Assembly (NCBI GenBank): GCA_004352715.1
Contig: SCFE01000091.1
Span: forward strand, 1,614,726 to 1,678,725
Reading direction: 5' to 3'
From: Hofstenia miamia
Taxonomy: Eukaryota > Xenacoelomorpha > Acoela
DNA length: 64,000 bases
In this document: in pieces, positions 34,567-47,384 of the stretch
How positions within the stretch are numbered: position 1 is the first letter of the stretch
Layout of the letters: each line of letters opens with the position of its first letter
Notes under the pieces: model-generated
Seen by the model: only the letters and a program-made list of their open reading frames with translations
What the model was told of the DNA's origin: nothing
Database searches by the model: none
Program-made: the position numbers and the translations under genes

Positions 34567-35168
34567 GTCATTACTGGGGCAACCAGAAATATTACTTAAA
34601 AAACAAAATATGACCTTATTTTTAGGACAAAATATGACAGAATTTAGTTAAATATGCCCGAAAATATGACCATCCATTTTTCAAAATGGTCCATATAAGC
34701 AATATAAAACGGTTTCTATTACTGAGAGCAAGATTTAAAACAAATNATTGAAATTTTAGATGCAACTTGCCCTAATTAATTTGATTGAATTTTGTAGATA
34801 TTTTGTAATGCCTTATGAACGAAAGATCGCTATCAAACACAATATCCAGATTACATGTTTTTGAAATTACATTGTGATGCATTGAATTTGGAAGATGGCC
34901 ACTAAATTTTGGTTTGAGATGTTGACAATATTTATTAAATGTTGTCAACTCTTTTTTGATGGCACTAAGAAATAATACTAAATTTGAAGGTCATTACTGG
35001 GGCAACCAGAAATATTACTTAAAAAACAAAATATGACCTTATTTTTAGGACAAAATATGACAGAATTTAGTTAAATATGCCCGAAAATATGACCATCCAT
35101 TTTTCAAAATGGTCCATATAAGCAATATAAAACGGTTTCTATTACTGAGAGCAAGATTTAAAATAAAT
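34324..35168. repeat. 422-bp tandem copy across a single N (assembly join)
   Basis: 34324-34745 and 34747-35168 are the same sequence with one substitution seen, separated by one N at 34746. This is characteristic of two overlapping contigs joined without merging. Confidence 0.9.
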
Positions 35169-35799
35169 ACAAAAAATCTTACATAATAATAAGTCAATTT
35201 TTTAAAGCAACTGCTTCACTAAATTACAATAACATTATATAAATTTCCAAATATTGTGGTAAAAATTTGTTCATAGGCCAAGAGTTTTCTGGCTATAAAA
35301 AACATCTCTCAACTGCAGACGATTTTGCTTGACATTTTTTAGCTTGGCATACAATTCCAATTAAATGTTGATCTGGTGGAATTTCAACTTTGATATTTTA
35401 TGATGGCAGCCTTAATTGAAGCAATTACATTGTCAACCCTCATATATGTTGCCTTTATCCACATGGCACAGTTCTGCAACACGTGTGCCTTGCAAAATCC
35501 ATGAAACAATAATGCATATAGTTTCTTTAATGTTTTTAAAATGATTTAAAGCAGTCACAATCCAACATTCATTTGTAAGTTTTTTCTGAAATTTAATAAA
35601 AATATGCCAAAATATAACTTTTATGAAATTTCAGCCACAAATATTACCGTATTTTTTTAAAACACAGAAATATTACTTTTTATATCTTTATAACTTCCTA
35701 TTTAACTGCACCCCAACTCTGAAAACCATCTAATTTTAAACGGACTGCAAAATAGACCAACAGAAAAAATATGACTTTTATGACTTATTGGTTACCCTA
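34576..35799. mobile_element. Non-autonomous element with 9-bp flanking repeat
   Basis: GTCATTACT occurs at 34567-34575 and 35800-35808. The ends GGGGCAACCAG and, inverted, CTTATTGGTTACCCTA form a short imperfect TIR. AATATGAC/GTCATATT-like motifs recur inside both ends, as subterminal repeats do in hAT elements. Part of its left side is duplicated by the assembly join at 34746, so the true element is about 800 bp. There is no transposase. Confidence 0.5.
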
Positions 35800-35808
35800 G
35801 TCATTACT

Positions 35809-36278
35809 CATTCTTTACTCATTATGAAAACCAAATGTGTGAACCTGTAGGCATAGTAATAATAAATTTGACAAAAACAAGATACTTACTGTACTTAGCA
35901 GATTAATTAAAAGAGTAAACGAATTTCATTGTATGCTATATTTTTCAATCTTTAGTATGATAATTAACAGTCTCAAACTCTGCTGATTGATCAAGCTATT
36001 TGATTTTAAACTATTTGAACTAAGAAATTGAATTTCTTAGTTCGTTTCCTTACACTATTCATAGTCACTATGCTAATCCTTGCTAGCATACAATGCAGAA
36101 AACACACAGCGTTTATAAGTAATGAATCGATGGAATATATTCCATAAGCGCAATGTATCACTTCTACACTCTTAAGAAGTCAATATAAATAAATATCAAT
36201 AAGTTTCAAAACAAAGCATAAGATTCAGCGATTTCCAAAAATATTTCCTTTTGAAAGTAAGTGTTTTGCTATCCTATG
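35809..36278. other. AT-rich sequence, nothing recognised
   Basis: Short spacer before the Tc1 element, with an inverted GAAATTGAATTTC tract near 36025. Confidence 0.4.
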
Positions 36279-36280
36279 TA

Positions 36281-37568
36281 TAGTTGGCTGCAAAAAAAAT
36301 GAGACTGAAAACCTATTTTTTAACGTTTGTGGAAACGTATTGAGACGTTTTAGAGTAAAACTATAAAAATAAAAGACAACGAGAATTTTGTGAACTTTAA
36401 AATGGTCAAACAAAAAAGTTAATTAATTAAACTGGTACTTCGTAATTATTTGAAAACCCTTACCAAACAAATTGTTTTGCTTTGCAAAGTTTCTACTTGA
36501 TTTCTTCGGAATGGAAACGTTGGAACAGCTTGAAAACGCCTTTGCGACATCGCAAATTTCTCGATCAACTTATTTTCGAAAGCTGAAAAAAATTCGACAA
36601 GGAGAATCTCTCAAAAGAAGAAAAGGAAGTGGACGCCCTCGAAAAATTATTGGAAAATTCATTCAGAAAACAGTCGCAATTGCTCTCAAAAATCCCTATA
36701 TTTCTGGGAAAAAAATTGCAAACCGACTTCAAACTGAAGCCGACATCTCTGTGCATGAAACCACAGTTCAGAGAACACTGAAAAAAAGTGGAGTTACAAA
36801 AATTGGCAGAAAAAATCGACTTCTGATTACAAAAGAACATCAAGAAAAAAGATTAAATTTCGTGAAAGATTGGAAAAACTACACTTTTGAAGATGTTTGG
36901 ATAACTGATGAGTGCGTATTTCAACTACACAGAAACAAAGTACAAGTGTGGTCGTCAAAGAAATGTCCAAGACCAACAAAAGCGGTTCCAAAGTTCGACC
37001 AAAAAATTATGGTTTGGGGAGCACTTTCCTATCGTGGGTTTTATTTGAAAATTTTAGACGGAAAAGCCACAATCGACAGTCAAAGATATTGCCAAATTAT
37101 AGCTGAATTTATGCCTTATGCTGATGCTTTATATGATGATGGATGGATACTCCAACAGGACGGAGCAACCCCGCACACGTCAGCAAAGACAAAAAATTGG
37201 TTTTCTGAAAATAATATCCAGTTTTTGCAATGGCCACCAAGTTCTGCTGATCTTTCTCCAATCGAAAATGTGTTGCAGATATTGAAAAATGACGTTGAGA
37301 AGAAAAATCCGAAAAATATACCCGATTTAAAAGAAAAAATTCAAGAAAGTCAACACATTTTGACATCTGAAATGAAGTCCAATTTAATGAAATCAGTTTC
37401 AGTTCGTTTGAATGAAGTTATTTCTACAGGAGGAAAACAAATTAGACTTTGATGCTTTTTACTTAGTCCTTTAATTTATCTTTAAAATCGTACCTTTCTT
37501 GAGTTGTTACGTTCAGTAGTTCAAAAGTAATATGCCTTTTTTCTAGTCTCATTTTTTGGAGCCAACTA
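36281..37568 (+). mobile_element. Tc1-type transposon, 1.29 kb, apparently intact
   Basis: Ends TAGTTGGCTGCAAAAA (left) and, inverted, TTTTTTGGAGCCAACTA (right) match apart from a few bases and share ATGAGACT just inside. TA lies at both borders (36279-36280 and 37569-37570), the Tc1/mariner target. The length is typical of a Tc1 element. The whole internal gene is open. The right end is repeated past a 5-N gap by an assembly overlap. Confidence 0.9.
36511..37452 (+). CDS. Tc1-type DD34E transposase, full length
   Basis: A 313-residue open frame from the first ATG (36511) to TGA. An upstream in-frame extension to 36472 lacks ATG. The N-terminus carries two helix-turn-helix regions separated by a GRPR-type hook (GSGRPRK, about residues 40-46), which bind the terminal repeats. 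The catalytic domain has Asp133 (WITDECVF), Asp217 (LQQDGATPHTS) and Glu252 (SPIENV), with 34 residues between the last two, giving the Tc1 DD34E triad. It would cut and paste the element at TA sites in the nucleus. No stop or frameshift breaks it, and all three acidic residues are present, so it may be recent and possibly active. A nuclear localisation signal is plausible in the KRRKGSGRPRK tract. Confidence 0.9.
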   Translation: METLEQLENAFATSQISRSTYFRKLKKIRQGESLKRRKGSGRPRKIIGKFIQKTVAIALKNPYISGKKIANRLQTEADISVHETTVQRTLKKSGVTKIGRKNRLLITKEHQEKRLNFVKDWKNYTFEDVWITDECVFQLHRNKVQVWSSKKCPRPTKAVPKFDQKIMVWGALSYRGFYLKILDGKATIDSQRYCQIIAEFMPYADALYDDGWILQQDGATPHTSAKTKNWFSENNIQFLQWPPSSADLSPIENVLQILKNDVEKKNPKNIPDLKEKIQESQHILTSEMKSNLMKSVSVRLNEVISTGGKQIRL

Positions 37569-37727
37569 TACTTGAGGTTGTATGCACTGCAGTTTACAGG
37601 TAATTNNNNNTACCTTTCTTGAGTTGTTACGTTCAGTAGTTCAAAAGTAATATGCCTTTTTTCTAGTCTCATTTTTTTTGGAGCCAACTATACTTGAGGT
37701 TGTATGCACTGCAGTTTACAGGTAATT
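37491..37727. repeat. 115-bp tandem copy across five Ns (assembly join)
   Basis: 37491-37605 and 37611-37727 are the same sequence except for two extra T in the second. They flank NNNNN at 37606-37610 and duplicate the right end of the Tc1 element. Confidence 0.9.
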
Positions 37728-38786
37728 GAAGCATTCACATTTGCACAAATTTTTAATGCTACGCGGAGAATTTAAATTTCGAGTTAGTCAAATGATGGGA
37801 AATTTTAAAATCTGTGTAGCAAATTTGATTTCCTGCTTGCTAAGATGAAGAATAACGGAATACGATTTTTTGTAAAGTTATGTTATTCAGAACAAGTGTG
37901 AAATTATATTTCAGCAACTTTGTATTGTTTCAGATGTCTTATATTTTAAGCTGATAATCATCAATCAAATATTGTAAAATTATTTCTTGTACTTAACAGA
38001 GCGTATACCGATTTAATAGCATCATATGTAGTGATAATCTATCAATTTACGGCATTCAAATTTCGAAAATACCTCCTCATTTTTGTCTTCAGCGGTTGAA
38101 TTTTTTGACGCTCATTTGTTTCAATGTTAATGACATAATATCGTTATAGACGCATTTATTGCTGCAATTTAAGCATAAATGATTTATGGAATATGATATT
38201 ATTGACAGTATATTTTAAAGTTTAATGCTTCGCGATTGGTTTCGAGATTACTCAAACCAATAAACATTTGGTAGAAATTCCAAATTACTTTATGAACCTG
38301 TTTTTGATACATCCATTTCAATAGTTATTTCTAAATTCTAGTATCCTACAATTATTTAAGTTTTAATGTTTGCATATAAGTCTCCGACCAAAATTGATAA
38401 TTATTCAAATTGTAATTCCTACACTACATCAACCTAATTTACATTCTCTAATCATGTTTCTAAGTAGGTTAATACTTCGAGTAAAATGTTCACCAAAAAG
38501 TCCATTTTTTGTGCTAACAAATGAAGTCTCTCAAATTTCTCAATAAATGTTGTGCTACTCCATACCACCAGTGCTGAAATATGCGAATCTTGTTTAGAGA
38601 ATAGAAGAGAATTATTAGAGTGAATATTCAAGATATGCTGTAGAAGCAGGATACACTTTTGTTGGTGTTAGCATTGATTAAAAAACTTTGAAAACATTGT
38701 TTTTGTGATACAACTTGACAAAAGATGCATTTTAGATGTTGTCAAATTTTTAATTTTTATTCATAAAATAGTTTAAGATGAACTAT
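37728..38786. other. AT-rich sequence, nothing recognised
   Basis: No gene or clear repeat. Confidence 0.4.
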
Positions 38787-39577
38787 ATGCTATGGTAGGG
38801 TGGCCCTTAAAATTGAAAGTTTGAAAAGTCATGCTCTCATTTTTGTCCTATACACAAAAAAAATAATTCTGTGAAAATTTGAAGAAATTTGGACGAGATT
38901 TAGAACCTGCACATCAACGTTGAAGTTCGGAGGTGTATTCAAGCATATCGCGAGGAGAAAAACACAATATCAGTCATAGCTCTGCTTCTAGAAGCCCTAT
39001 AATCATATTTGACCACTCAATATTTGTAGAATCATTAGTGCAATTTATTTGAGACATTAAGAATGATTTAGTTTATTGTTCAAAATCTTAAATTCGGAAA
39101 AAATTTTCAATAAATTTCTATATTTTACAAAATATATTTGATTAATTGTTGTTATTCCTAATATTACAGTGCTCCATGGCTTGATGATTTTAATCAAATG
39201 TTTTTACTGAAAACTTAAAATAATATGCACTCTGTGTTGTAGAATTGAGCTCTTTGTTAGTGTTGCTGGTTTTAACTAAACACTACAATATTTGTAGATA
39301 TTCTTAATATATGCAACCTATGTGAGCATTATCTATAACTCAGCTTATTTATATTACAAATAGCTTTCTTTCACTCTTAAAACACTGTGCTGCTAAATTC
39401 ATAGTTAGTTGATATTAATGCTGATACAAAATTTATGACTACTTGGCTGCTGATTAACTTTGTCCACCAAATGATGGAATTAGAGGATCCAAACTTCACT
39501 CAAAATGACAATTTTTGGGTTTCTTACTTTATCTACATATTAACAATGGAAATTCAATCTGAGACAGTCCAAATATT

Positions 39578-39760
39578 GTGGTGAACCATGTAACCGAATT
39601 TCGGGAAAAAGCAAAATTTTCAAATAGTCACAAAGACAATATAATTGCCAAAATGGAAAAGCTATACAAATTGTATCACACTTTGTTTGATGTATCAATT
39701 GCTAATGCTCTCTCAATAATGTCAAACCAAGAAGACAAAGAATTCATTTTTCTATTCTAG
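39578..39760 (+). pseudogene. Short ORF inside the long-TIR element
   Basis: Reads EFREKAKFSNSHKDNIIAK...KLYKLYHTLFD...NQEDKEFIF. The pattern (a lysine-rich helix, a KLYxxY segment, then a D/E-EF tail) resembles N-terminal regions of uncharacterised transposon proteins in invertebrates. I cannot name the family with confidence, and the rest of the gene is absent. Confidence 0.25.
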
Positions 39761-39974
39761 TAAATCAGTTTGTGTTCACAAATTTGTAATAAAATAATGT
39801 GCTGTAAAGATCAGTATATCATAACAGTAGCATTGTGCAACTAACAATCAATCTCCTAGCATACTTAAACAATATCAAGGTGATATCAATACTTACTGCT
39901 TACATGCTGGGTGCTGCACTTGTCTGTGAAAATACTGGCTATATGCCATTTTGTTTTAAATTATTTATATTTTT

Positions 39975-40209
39975 TGCATAATTATACAGTAATTCGTGTT
40001 CAATACTCTATTTAGAATGCAAATTCATTGAAACAGAAATCAAAAAATTATAACGTATGCTTAACTGTTCATATGTTTTCANNNNNNNNNNNNNNNNNNN
40101 NNTGCATAATTATACAGTAATTCGTGTTCAATACTCTATTTAGAATGCAAATTCATAGAAACAGAAATCAAAAAATTATAACGTATGCTTAACTGTTCAT
40201 ATGTTTTCA
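39975..40209. repeat. 107-bp tandem copy across 21 Ns (assembly join)
   Basis: 39975-40081 and 40103-40209 differ by one base and flank the N run at 40082-40102. Confidence 0.9.
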
Positions 40210-40524
40210 AATTTGAGGGTTTTTTATAACAAACTTAACAGTTTCTAATGTCTCAAGAGATTTTACGAATTTTGAGTGGTCAAATATGATTATAGGCATT
40301 CTAGAAGAAGAGTAGTGACTGATTTTGTGTTTTTAACCCCTCACGGTATGCTTGAATACTTCCTAAAACTTCACCGTTGATGTGCAGGCTATACATCTAG
40401 TCCGAATTTCTTCAAATTTTCACAGAACTATTTTTTATGGATAGGAAAAGAATAAGGGCTTAGGAGCTAAAGAAACTTGTAAAAAAATTTTTTCCCTTTT
40501 TAGGAGCCACCCTAATGCTAAGGT

Positions 40525-43500
40525 TGTAAATGGGCTGGATTACATTACTTGTTAAGTTTTTTTATTTGGATATGCAAACGTACATAAATGTGTTAGGTAA
40601 TGTTTTATAACAATATGGATCATGATTGTCTCACTATGCATGCCGCTTTGCCAATATAAGAATATTTCCTTTTAGTACTGTTCATCTATTTTTATTATTG
40701 AATGCATTTTATGTGTTGCTTTTCAATTGTGTTTGTGTAAATTGATTTGATGAATCAAGACTTTGTACAATTATTGAAATTGCAGTTGGGTCAAACTTCA
40801 ATCACATTTTAGCATAAATTTGTGTTGGATTGGGTCAAAATTCATTAGTTAAATTTGGGTTGGATCAATTATCTTGACACACTTATAGACCTATTATATA
40901 CCGTTCCGTGTTGTAATAATGATCTTTCCGTTTATCAAGTACTTGTTATTGTAATGACTCAAAAAATAATGCAAATAACTGGCAAAAGTTTTGAAGAACT
41001 AATTCTTTAAAATTCGACAGTTATGATAAGCATTGGTTTACAGAACAAAGCATTATTTACAAGGCTATTTACAAATTTGAAAGCAACTTGGAAAAGTGTA
41101 AAATGGAAGTGACATCGCACAATAACCGCAGCATCTCAGTGAAATATAATTGCTGAGGAAACACTTGCATTTCTGCTTTATTATTAAAATTAGTTTCACT
41201 TCTGAGAGTGATAGTCCAAAATTGTTTAGTTTCAGACAGTTAAAAAATTAGCCAATAGAAAAACACAATCGGCATTTACTTCTCAATTTAACCAACATTC
41301 GATGGTAAGACATCTTAAACTTATTAATTATTATTCGTGTAATTAACTATAGCCATACTTAGACTAAATAAAAATTATTGCCATATTAATCCTTAGACGT
41401 TAGATTCCAAAATTCGCAGCTTTTAATTCACGAATTTGTTTGAGATCATGTTGCTGATAATTACAATTTTGTATGGACCAAAGATGGAAATGGGCTTAAA
41501 ATTTAGGTTAGATCACGACTAAGGAAACTTTGTGTCCGGATTGATTTTAAACAGCTTATTTAAATTAACACTTATTCATCTCATTTTGGGTCTTTTTATG
41601 TGATTCATTACAACAAAAATACTGCAATTTTTTTGTTTTCTAACCAATATTGGGTATACTATAGCTTAGTAATGAAAAAATTGGGACTTGAATTGAAAAA
41701 ACTAAGTTGAGATTTAGAAACATACAAAATTTAATATCTAAAAAAGGCAGATTTTTTTAAGCACATTGTTTCTAAGGTTTATAGCGTTCACTGCATTTGG
41801 CCCACATTTGCAATAACTTGCACGATGCCGGCGCAAACCTTACCCATTCTGATTTGACTTAAAATTGAATTTCAAACCACTTACACAAAAGAATTTTAGG
41901 GTTTATTTGCGTTTTATTTAATAGTTTTAGGGAACTAAGGACGCATGCTTTGCAATTTCTTGTTTTTGTTTCAACGTAGGCTGGCAATAAAACATGTCTT
42001 CTATTTGATTTAGAAATTTGTTCTTATAATTCCCAATTAATACTAAGATGAAAGATTGAAAATGCCCTTAGCTTAGAATTCAAAATATTCGTCTGCCCAA
42101 GCTTTCTACAGTTTTGATGTACATTGATTCGAATTTTACACAAATCTTTCGCATAAATTCAATTTATATCATTAGTCATTGAGTACTACAGTGTTGCATA
42201 ATTCAAGTTTAGTTTTGTTGCTTTTGAAAACTTAACATGAGTGTTTTCAGAAGTTTAGGAACAATTCCATAAATAATTTCGTAAGAAATCATAACAAATC
42301 TAATCATGGCTAGGTCTGAATTCTACGAATTTTTAGTGATATTTACTTCAATATGAAATGTACAATCATTTTATAAATATCTGGATACTACAATTCTGAA
42401 CAGTGCTTAGTTTCTTTTGATCCCTCATAGAAAGTAATCTGTCTATGTGGACTCCAACTTACGCTTGCTATTATTTTGTTAAAATTCAAATTTAGATGCC
42501 AACTTATATCACTGTTCAGTGGTATATAGATTATATTTCGTGTAAAATGCTGTTTGTAGAAATATACTTTAAGAAATATTGCAGATTTTTATATAAATTA
42601 AAATTTTAAAAAATTGCAAAAGTACCAAACTTTCTCATTAAGTTTAATAATTTCATTTATATTGTACAAATTATGAACATTTTTAATAAGCCCTTAAAGA
42701 GCAAGGCTTTCGATGCTATCAGAAAATTCATTGAGATTGAAATTCACAATGTGTCCTGTTGCAAGAAATCGAAATTCTAGCAAAATTGTTTGATAATTAT
42801 GATATTTGCAACCATGGTTGTTAGCAGTTAGTTGTTCTTCAGTAATTTTATTAAAAATCTTCGAAAATTTTAGATTGAACAAAAATAATTCATGATTGTA
42901 AGCTAAAATTTGTTAACCACTCGCTTTTAACATTCAAAATATGATAATTATTTTTATAAAATCTATTCGCATATTGGCTTTATTAGTTGAATCTCATATT
43001 TAGCTTTCCGGTTAGTTATAATGATATTCGTAGACTAACGTCAACCAATCGTTATTATCTCAAAAATGACAAAATAATTTTTCAGTCAACATTATATTTC
43101 CGTGGAAAACTCATTAAAATATTGCGCTAAGATGGAAGCCGTTGATTTAAGCGCATTTCATCTAAATTAAAAAGGTTACATTCTATTATAAAGTCACTTA
43201 TTTTTCACGATATTTGCTATTATCCAATTAAATCTATTATGTTGAGTGTAGCGCCCTCTTGCAAGATATGTTATTTCTTAAATAATAGATTTGAAGATGT
43301 TTCTACACAATATTATTAAATAAGACACATTTGCTTACATTTAATACTAATCATTAAAGGTTAGTGCCTTCTGATTTTAAGGTCTTAGAATTATTGCTTA
43401 GTGAAGAATTAGAAATATTAATCAAATATCCAAATCAACCTGATTTAGAAGTGATAGCGTTAAAACTAATCATTAGCTTAGTGCATTAGAGAATTGAAAT

Positions 43501-44299
43501 CTCAAAAGATCTATTTCATTTTCAATTTTAGTTGAAATATATTTGATGTTTTTTACTTAAGGTTGAACTTCACAAATCCTCTTATCGGACATTGACAGCA
43601 GTCAAATTTGGCTTGACACTGGCTCAAAACGTTCCTGCAAAAATCAGATTATTAAACTAAGTTTTTTAATGATTTAGGGCAGGTTTCACCCAACTCATAT
43701 TTATAATAACTACCCAAACGAAAGTAGGAGATTACATAAAATACAAGTATTATCCTGTATGTGATATAAATGTTATTCCTTTCGTTCAACGGATGATCTA
43801 ATGTGTATTTGTTTGTTTAAAGTGGTTGTAACTATCATTTCACAAATAATTTTTGTATTATTCTATAATTTTATAAATTTATTTTAGAAAATGATTATAT
43901 TTATTCAAGTAAAACTGATTAAAATGCTTGATCTTTACAATAACAGTACATTGATTTAACGCTTATTCTATTATTCAAAGAACTGCCGAAATCTTTAGCA
44001 ATTATTATATGAAACAACACAATAAAATATATATTTATCAGCCTAGTCTGTAAAAATCATTAATTAAGTCTAGCATTGAAGTCTATATATTTTGGTTACA
44101 TTTTACTTGAGCAACAAAAAACGACATCATACTGGCAGTATGACCTTCCTTAATAAATCTACTGTATGCACATTCAAATTGGAATTGCAAATTCTAGAAG
44201 TATTTTTAGGTGCTTGCAAAACACTACCGTAAATTTGTCAGTTTTTCTGAGGCCGTATTGACAATTTTTATTCTGCTTTGAATATCGCCTATGTAATAG
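40525..44299. other. AT-rich sequence, no gene recognised
   Basis: About 3.8 kb without a supported gene. The TTGGGTCAAAATTCATTAG tract at about 40830-40850 is similar to 59595-59615. The ORF at 42694-42882 (minus strand) lacks family features. Confidence 0.4.
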
Positions 44300-44319
44300 A
44301 ATTTTACAATAGCATTTGA

Positions 44320-44665
44320 CCCGACTTGGTCTAAAAACGACACGTGACCCTACCCGACCCGATCAAAGAAAGATTGATTGTTTGTTGCTTACAATTTTTT
44401 ATAATAAAAGTAGCAATAAAAACCATACAAAATCAATAAAATAAAATAAAAATAATTAAAGTCTTTAAGAATTTTAAAGATTCAAATGTTTGACTTATTA
44501 AATTGTTCCTTAAATCTGTTAGTGATTTTCCATCCTAACGATTATAAATCACCCGCGAACCGAACCTAAGCACTTAGCAGTGACTCACAACCCGACTGTT
44601 TAGTTTTCGACACTACGCGCATGTTGGGCTGGGTCGACGTGTTTCCCGTCCTGGCGGTCATATCA
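44320..44665. repeat. Dispersed CCCGACC/GGGTCG motifs
   Basis: Repeated ACCCGACCCG-type words occur at both ends of a 350-bp stretch (44320-44366 and 44550-44640), partly inverted. Similar words recur at 33972, 40790-40870, 59597 and 60450-60870, so they probably belong to one decayed transposon family. Confidence 0.35.
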
Positions 44666-45170
44666 CTAGTTAAATCAGAGTCACTTAGGATTTCCTGAAC
44701 TTCTAGTTCAGATAATAACACTCTTTCTTGAATTTCAAATGAATATGGTATTATTATTATTATAAAATGTATGTTTGTTTTTTATTGCACACTAAGCTTC
44801 AGGTTCTAACACACTTAGACAATCGATTTGGCCGTTTTGGCTCAATATATTTCATCCTAAGTAGTTGTTAATCGCCAGTTAAATTTGTTCGGAATTGTGT
44901 GACATCAGGTAAAATTGTAACCAACACATCAAACCTTGTTAAAAATAAAAATTTTTGGCTAATCGAGTATATGTCAGGTAAAATAGAGAGAAATTTTGTT
45001 TATACATTATTCAGTGGCAGATCAAATACAATGCCATATACTTTCAAAATGTTAAATGATTAATAGCCTTTATTGATGGAGTCCATGATTTGTTTACTTT
45101 AAAAATCCTTAAATGATTCCTCTATTCAATCTCCACATTTAAATGAATATCGCAAATAACTCCAGGAAAA
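44666..45170. other. AT-rich sequence, nothing recognised
   Basis: A short (ATT)n run at about 44748-44762 and no gene. Confidence 0.4.
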
Positions 45171-45176
45171 CCTCTT

Positions 45177-46240
45177 TTAAATCCGGTGCTAACATATTTT
45201 CAAAGAATTAACGTCAGAGTCTGTCGCCATCCGGCTCCCTAGTCACCAGATGTATAAATGTATGCATCCGGCTGAGTCGATATTGCGTGTAGAGACATCA
45301 ATTAAAGTAGTAATATTAATGATAATACTGCTGTTTCTTACCTCCCCTATTTATTTTTAATACATTCCCACTTCCTTATTATTGTTAGAGATGGGAAATA
45401 TTCACATGATTCCCTTAGATCCCATTATTTCAGTCTTTTAGCAAACATTCCAATTTATAGAATATCATCTATTGCTTGTTTTCAAGTTTTTTTATTTGAC
45501 GCTATTTTCACAAATCTGTTCAAAATTTTGTCAAAATGTTTAAATTAATTTAAAATACATGTATGATTAATTCAAAACTCTGTGTTCTATGTGCAGAACA
45601 CCTTGGCACCTTCCAAGAATTGTCCACAAAGCTGCATATTTAGGATTTTTCCAAAAAAACCCTCATTAAGCCCTTTTACCAGAGGAAATTTTCAAAATCG
45701 ATGATTACTTAAACAAGAAAGTTTTAAATGCTATGACTCACGAACTAGTAAAGATATTTAAAACCACCACAAAATAGAGAATTTTCTTTTCTTTTTTTAT
45801 CGTCATAAATTCGCTCTGTTCCGTCCAGGCGAGCCTTTGGACGACAGCCTCTGACTTTGCGCATGGCGTGCCTGGCCTGGATTCAAACAGATTGTATTCA
45901 AAAAACAAAATATTTCAGAGTAGTTGTTGTTCCATGGGCATTAGACCGTCTCATTATCTAACACTAGGTATGGAAGTAGTTCGAATATTGTTACAAAAAT
46001 CGGATTGCTCATTGCAAAAATTTTTTACTTGCATGTAATTCAGGCATATGCTCATGTTTTAGCACATATCTTCTTCATTGCATTAGCGGGCTCTATGCCA
46101 TAGATGTGTCCATGTAAAAACCTTTCAATATTTCTTAACAGGCTTGGATAAAATTGTTCCAATGCGGTAACATCGTGTTGCTATGTAAAACTACATGTAG
46201 TAACACTAGTGGAAATAGGTTTAACATTGTTTTTACCTGG
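45177..46240. repeat. Diverged repeat, copy 1
   Basis: Two blocks, 45180-45270 (ATCCGGTGCTAA...GTCAGAGTCTG) and 45965-46215 (ACTAGGTATGGAA...TTTCAATATTTCTTAACAGG), recur in the same order and orientation about 2.2 kb downstream at 47385-47475 and 48222-48420. The sequence between the blocks has diverged. No coding content was seen. Confidence 0.5.
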
Positions 46241-47380
46241 ATTCAAAAATTAAATTAGTTGAAACAGCGACTTCAGTAAATATACTGCTCCAATTGCATT
46301 TGCTATTTAAGTTGTTTATTACCAATTATAATGTACAATGTACACCAATGTGCAACTTAAACAAATTTGGTCTTTAAGTATGCAATAGTTAGAAATCAAA
46401 CCTTGTTTTGTATTTAAAATGTATTCGATTTTTCAAATAATGCTTCTGTTCTTTGTTATTTTGGAACATGCTACATTGTGAAAATTCTAAATTGCGACTT
46501 AAATCTGCTATAAGATAAATCCACAAGGTAATTCCATTTATAAAATGGCAATAACAGTATATTTTCTTTAAAATCAGAAAAATAACTTTGTAATATTATC
46601 AAGGACTGTATTTTCTATTAATGCCATCGTATTTAAATCGACTAATCAAGCGGTTATTTCCAATGATTAATTAGCAATGACGGGAATTCTCTGTCAAAAT
46701 CTAATTCCATTACTCTTTTAGGAATTAATTTTCGAAATCTTTGATCTCATTTTATAAAACCGTTTAAAAGCAAAGGTATTATTTTACAAAGTTACAAACC
46801 GAACTTTACCTTGTTGGCCAATGTAAGTACCTCTTTTAATTAACTATTTTAGATTAAACGAAGAATTTCTTTCCTCATTTAAAAATACTTGAAGTAAACA
46901 TGCAACAGTACATATACAAAAATTTTTTGTTAAGGAAATCTGAACTAAGTTATGCTGATCTTAACATTGTAGATGATGAATATATGTGTTCTTTCGAAAA
47001 GCTTCAGTGAATTTTTTACTGAAGGCTTCTTTTTGTTCATTTCAATAGTATTTTATAATGGAACTAAAAGTATAATTTCACATATTGAAACGTAATTTGT
47101 GAAAATAAACAACAATGTATATGCATAACAGTGTCTATATAAACAAAAAAATTTCTAAAGTTAATTTAAATCTGGAAGACATTGAACTTTGAAAAAGAAG
47201 AAGACAACTTGTCTCAAAAAAGAATTATAATTTTTACACAATGATTGTATTGCAAACCCTTTGAGATAATTAGAATTCAATTTTTATCTTATATTTTTTA
47301 CCCTACATAGCTCCTTTGTAAGTCAAGAGCAACAAAAACTTTCGTTTTTAATAAATGTTGTAGGTATCTCTAATAAACGT
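46241..47380. other. AT-rich sequence, nothing recognised
   Basis: No gene or repeat. Confidence 0.4.
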
Positions 47381-47384
47381 ACTT

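Larger units (their letters stand above)
38797..40514. mobile_element. DNA transposon with about 260-bp terminal inverted repeats
   Basis: 38797-39045 and 40240-40514 are inverted, diverged copies of each other. They share AGGGTGGCyCyTAAAA at the tips, TTCTGTGAAAATTTGAAG, CCTGCACATCAACG, GTATTCAAGCATA and CTATAATCATATTTGACC. A 10-bp direct repeat ATGCTAwGGT flanks the element (38787-38796 and 40515-40524, one mismatch). The interior holds only a 60-codon ORF. The superfamily is not clear to me. A contig overlap (gap at 40082-40102) inflates the apparent length by about 128 bp. Confidence 0.7.
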
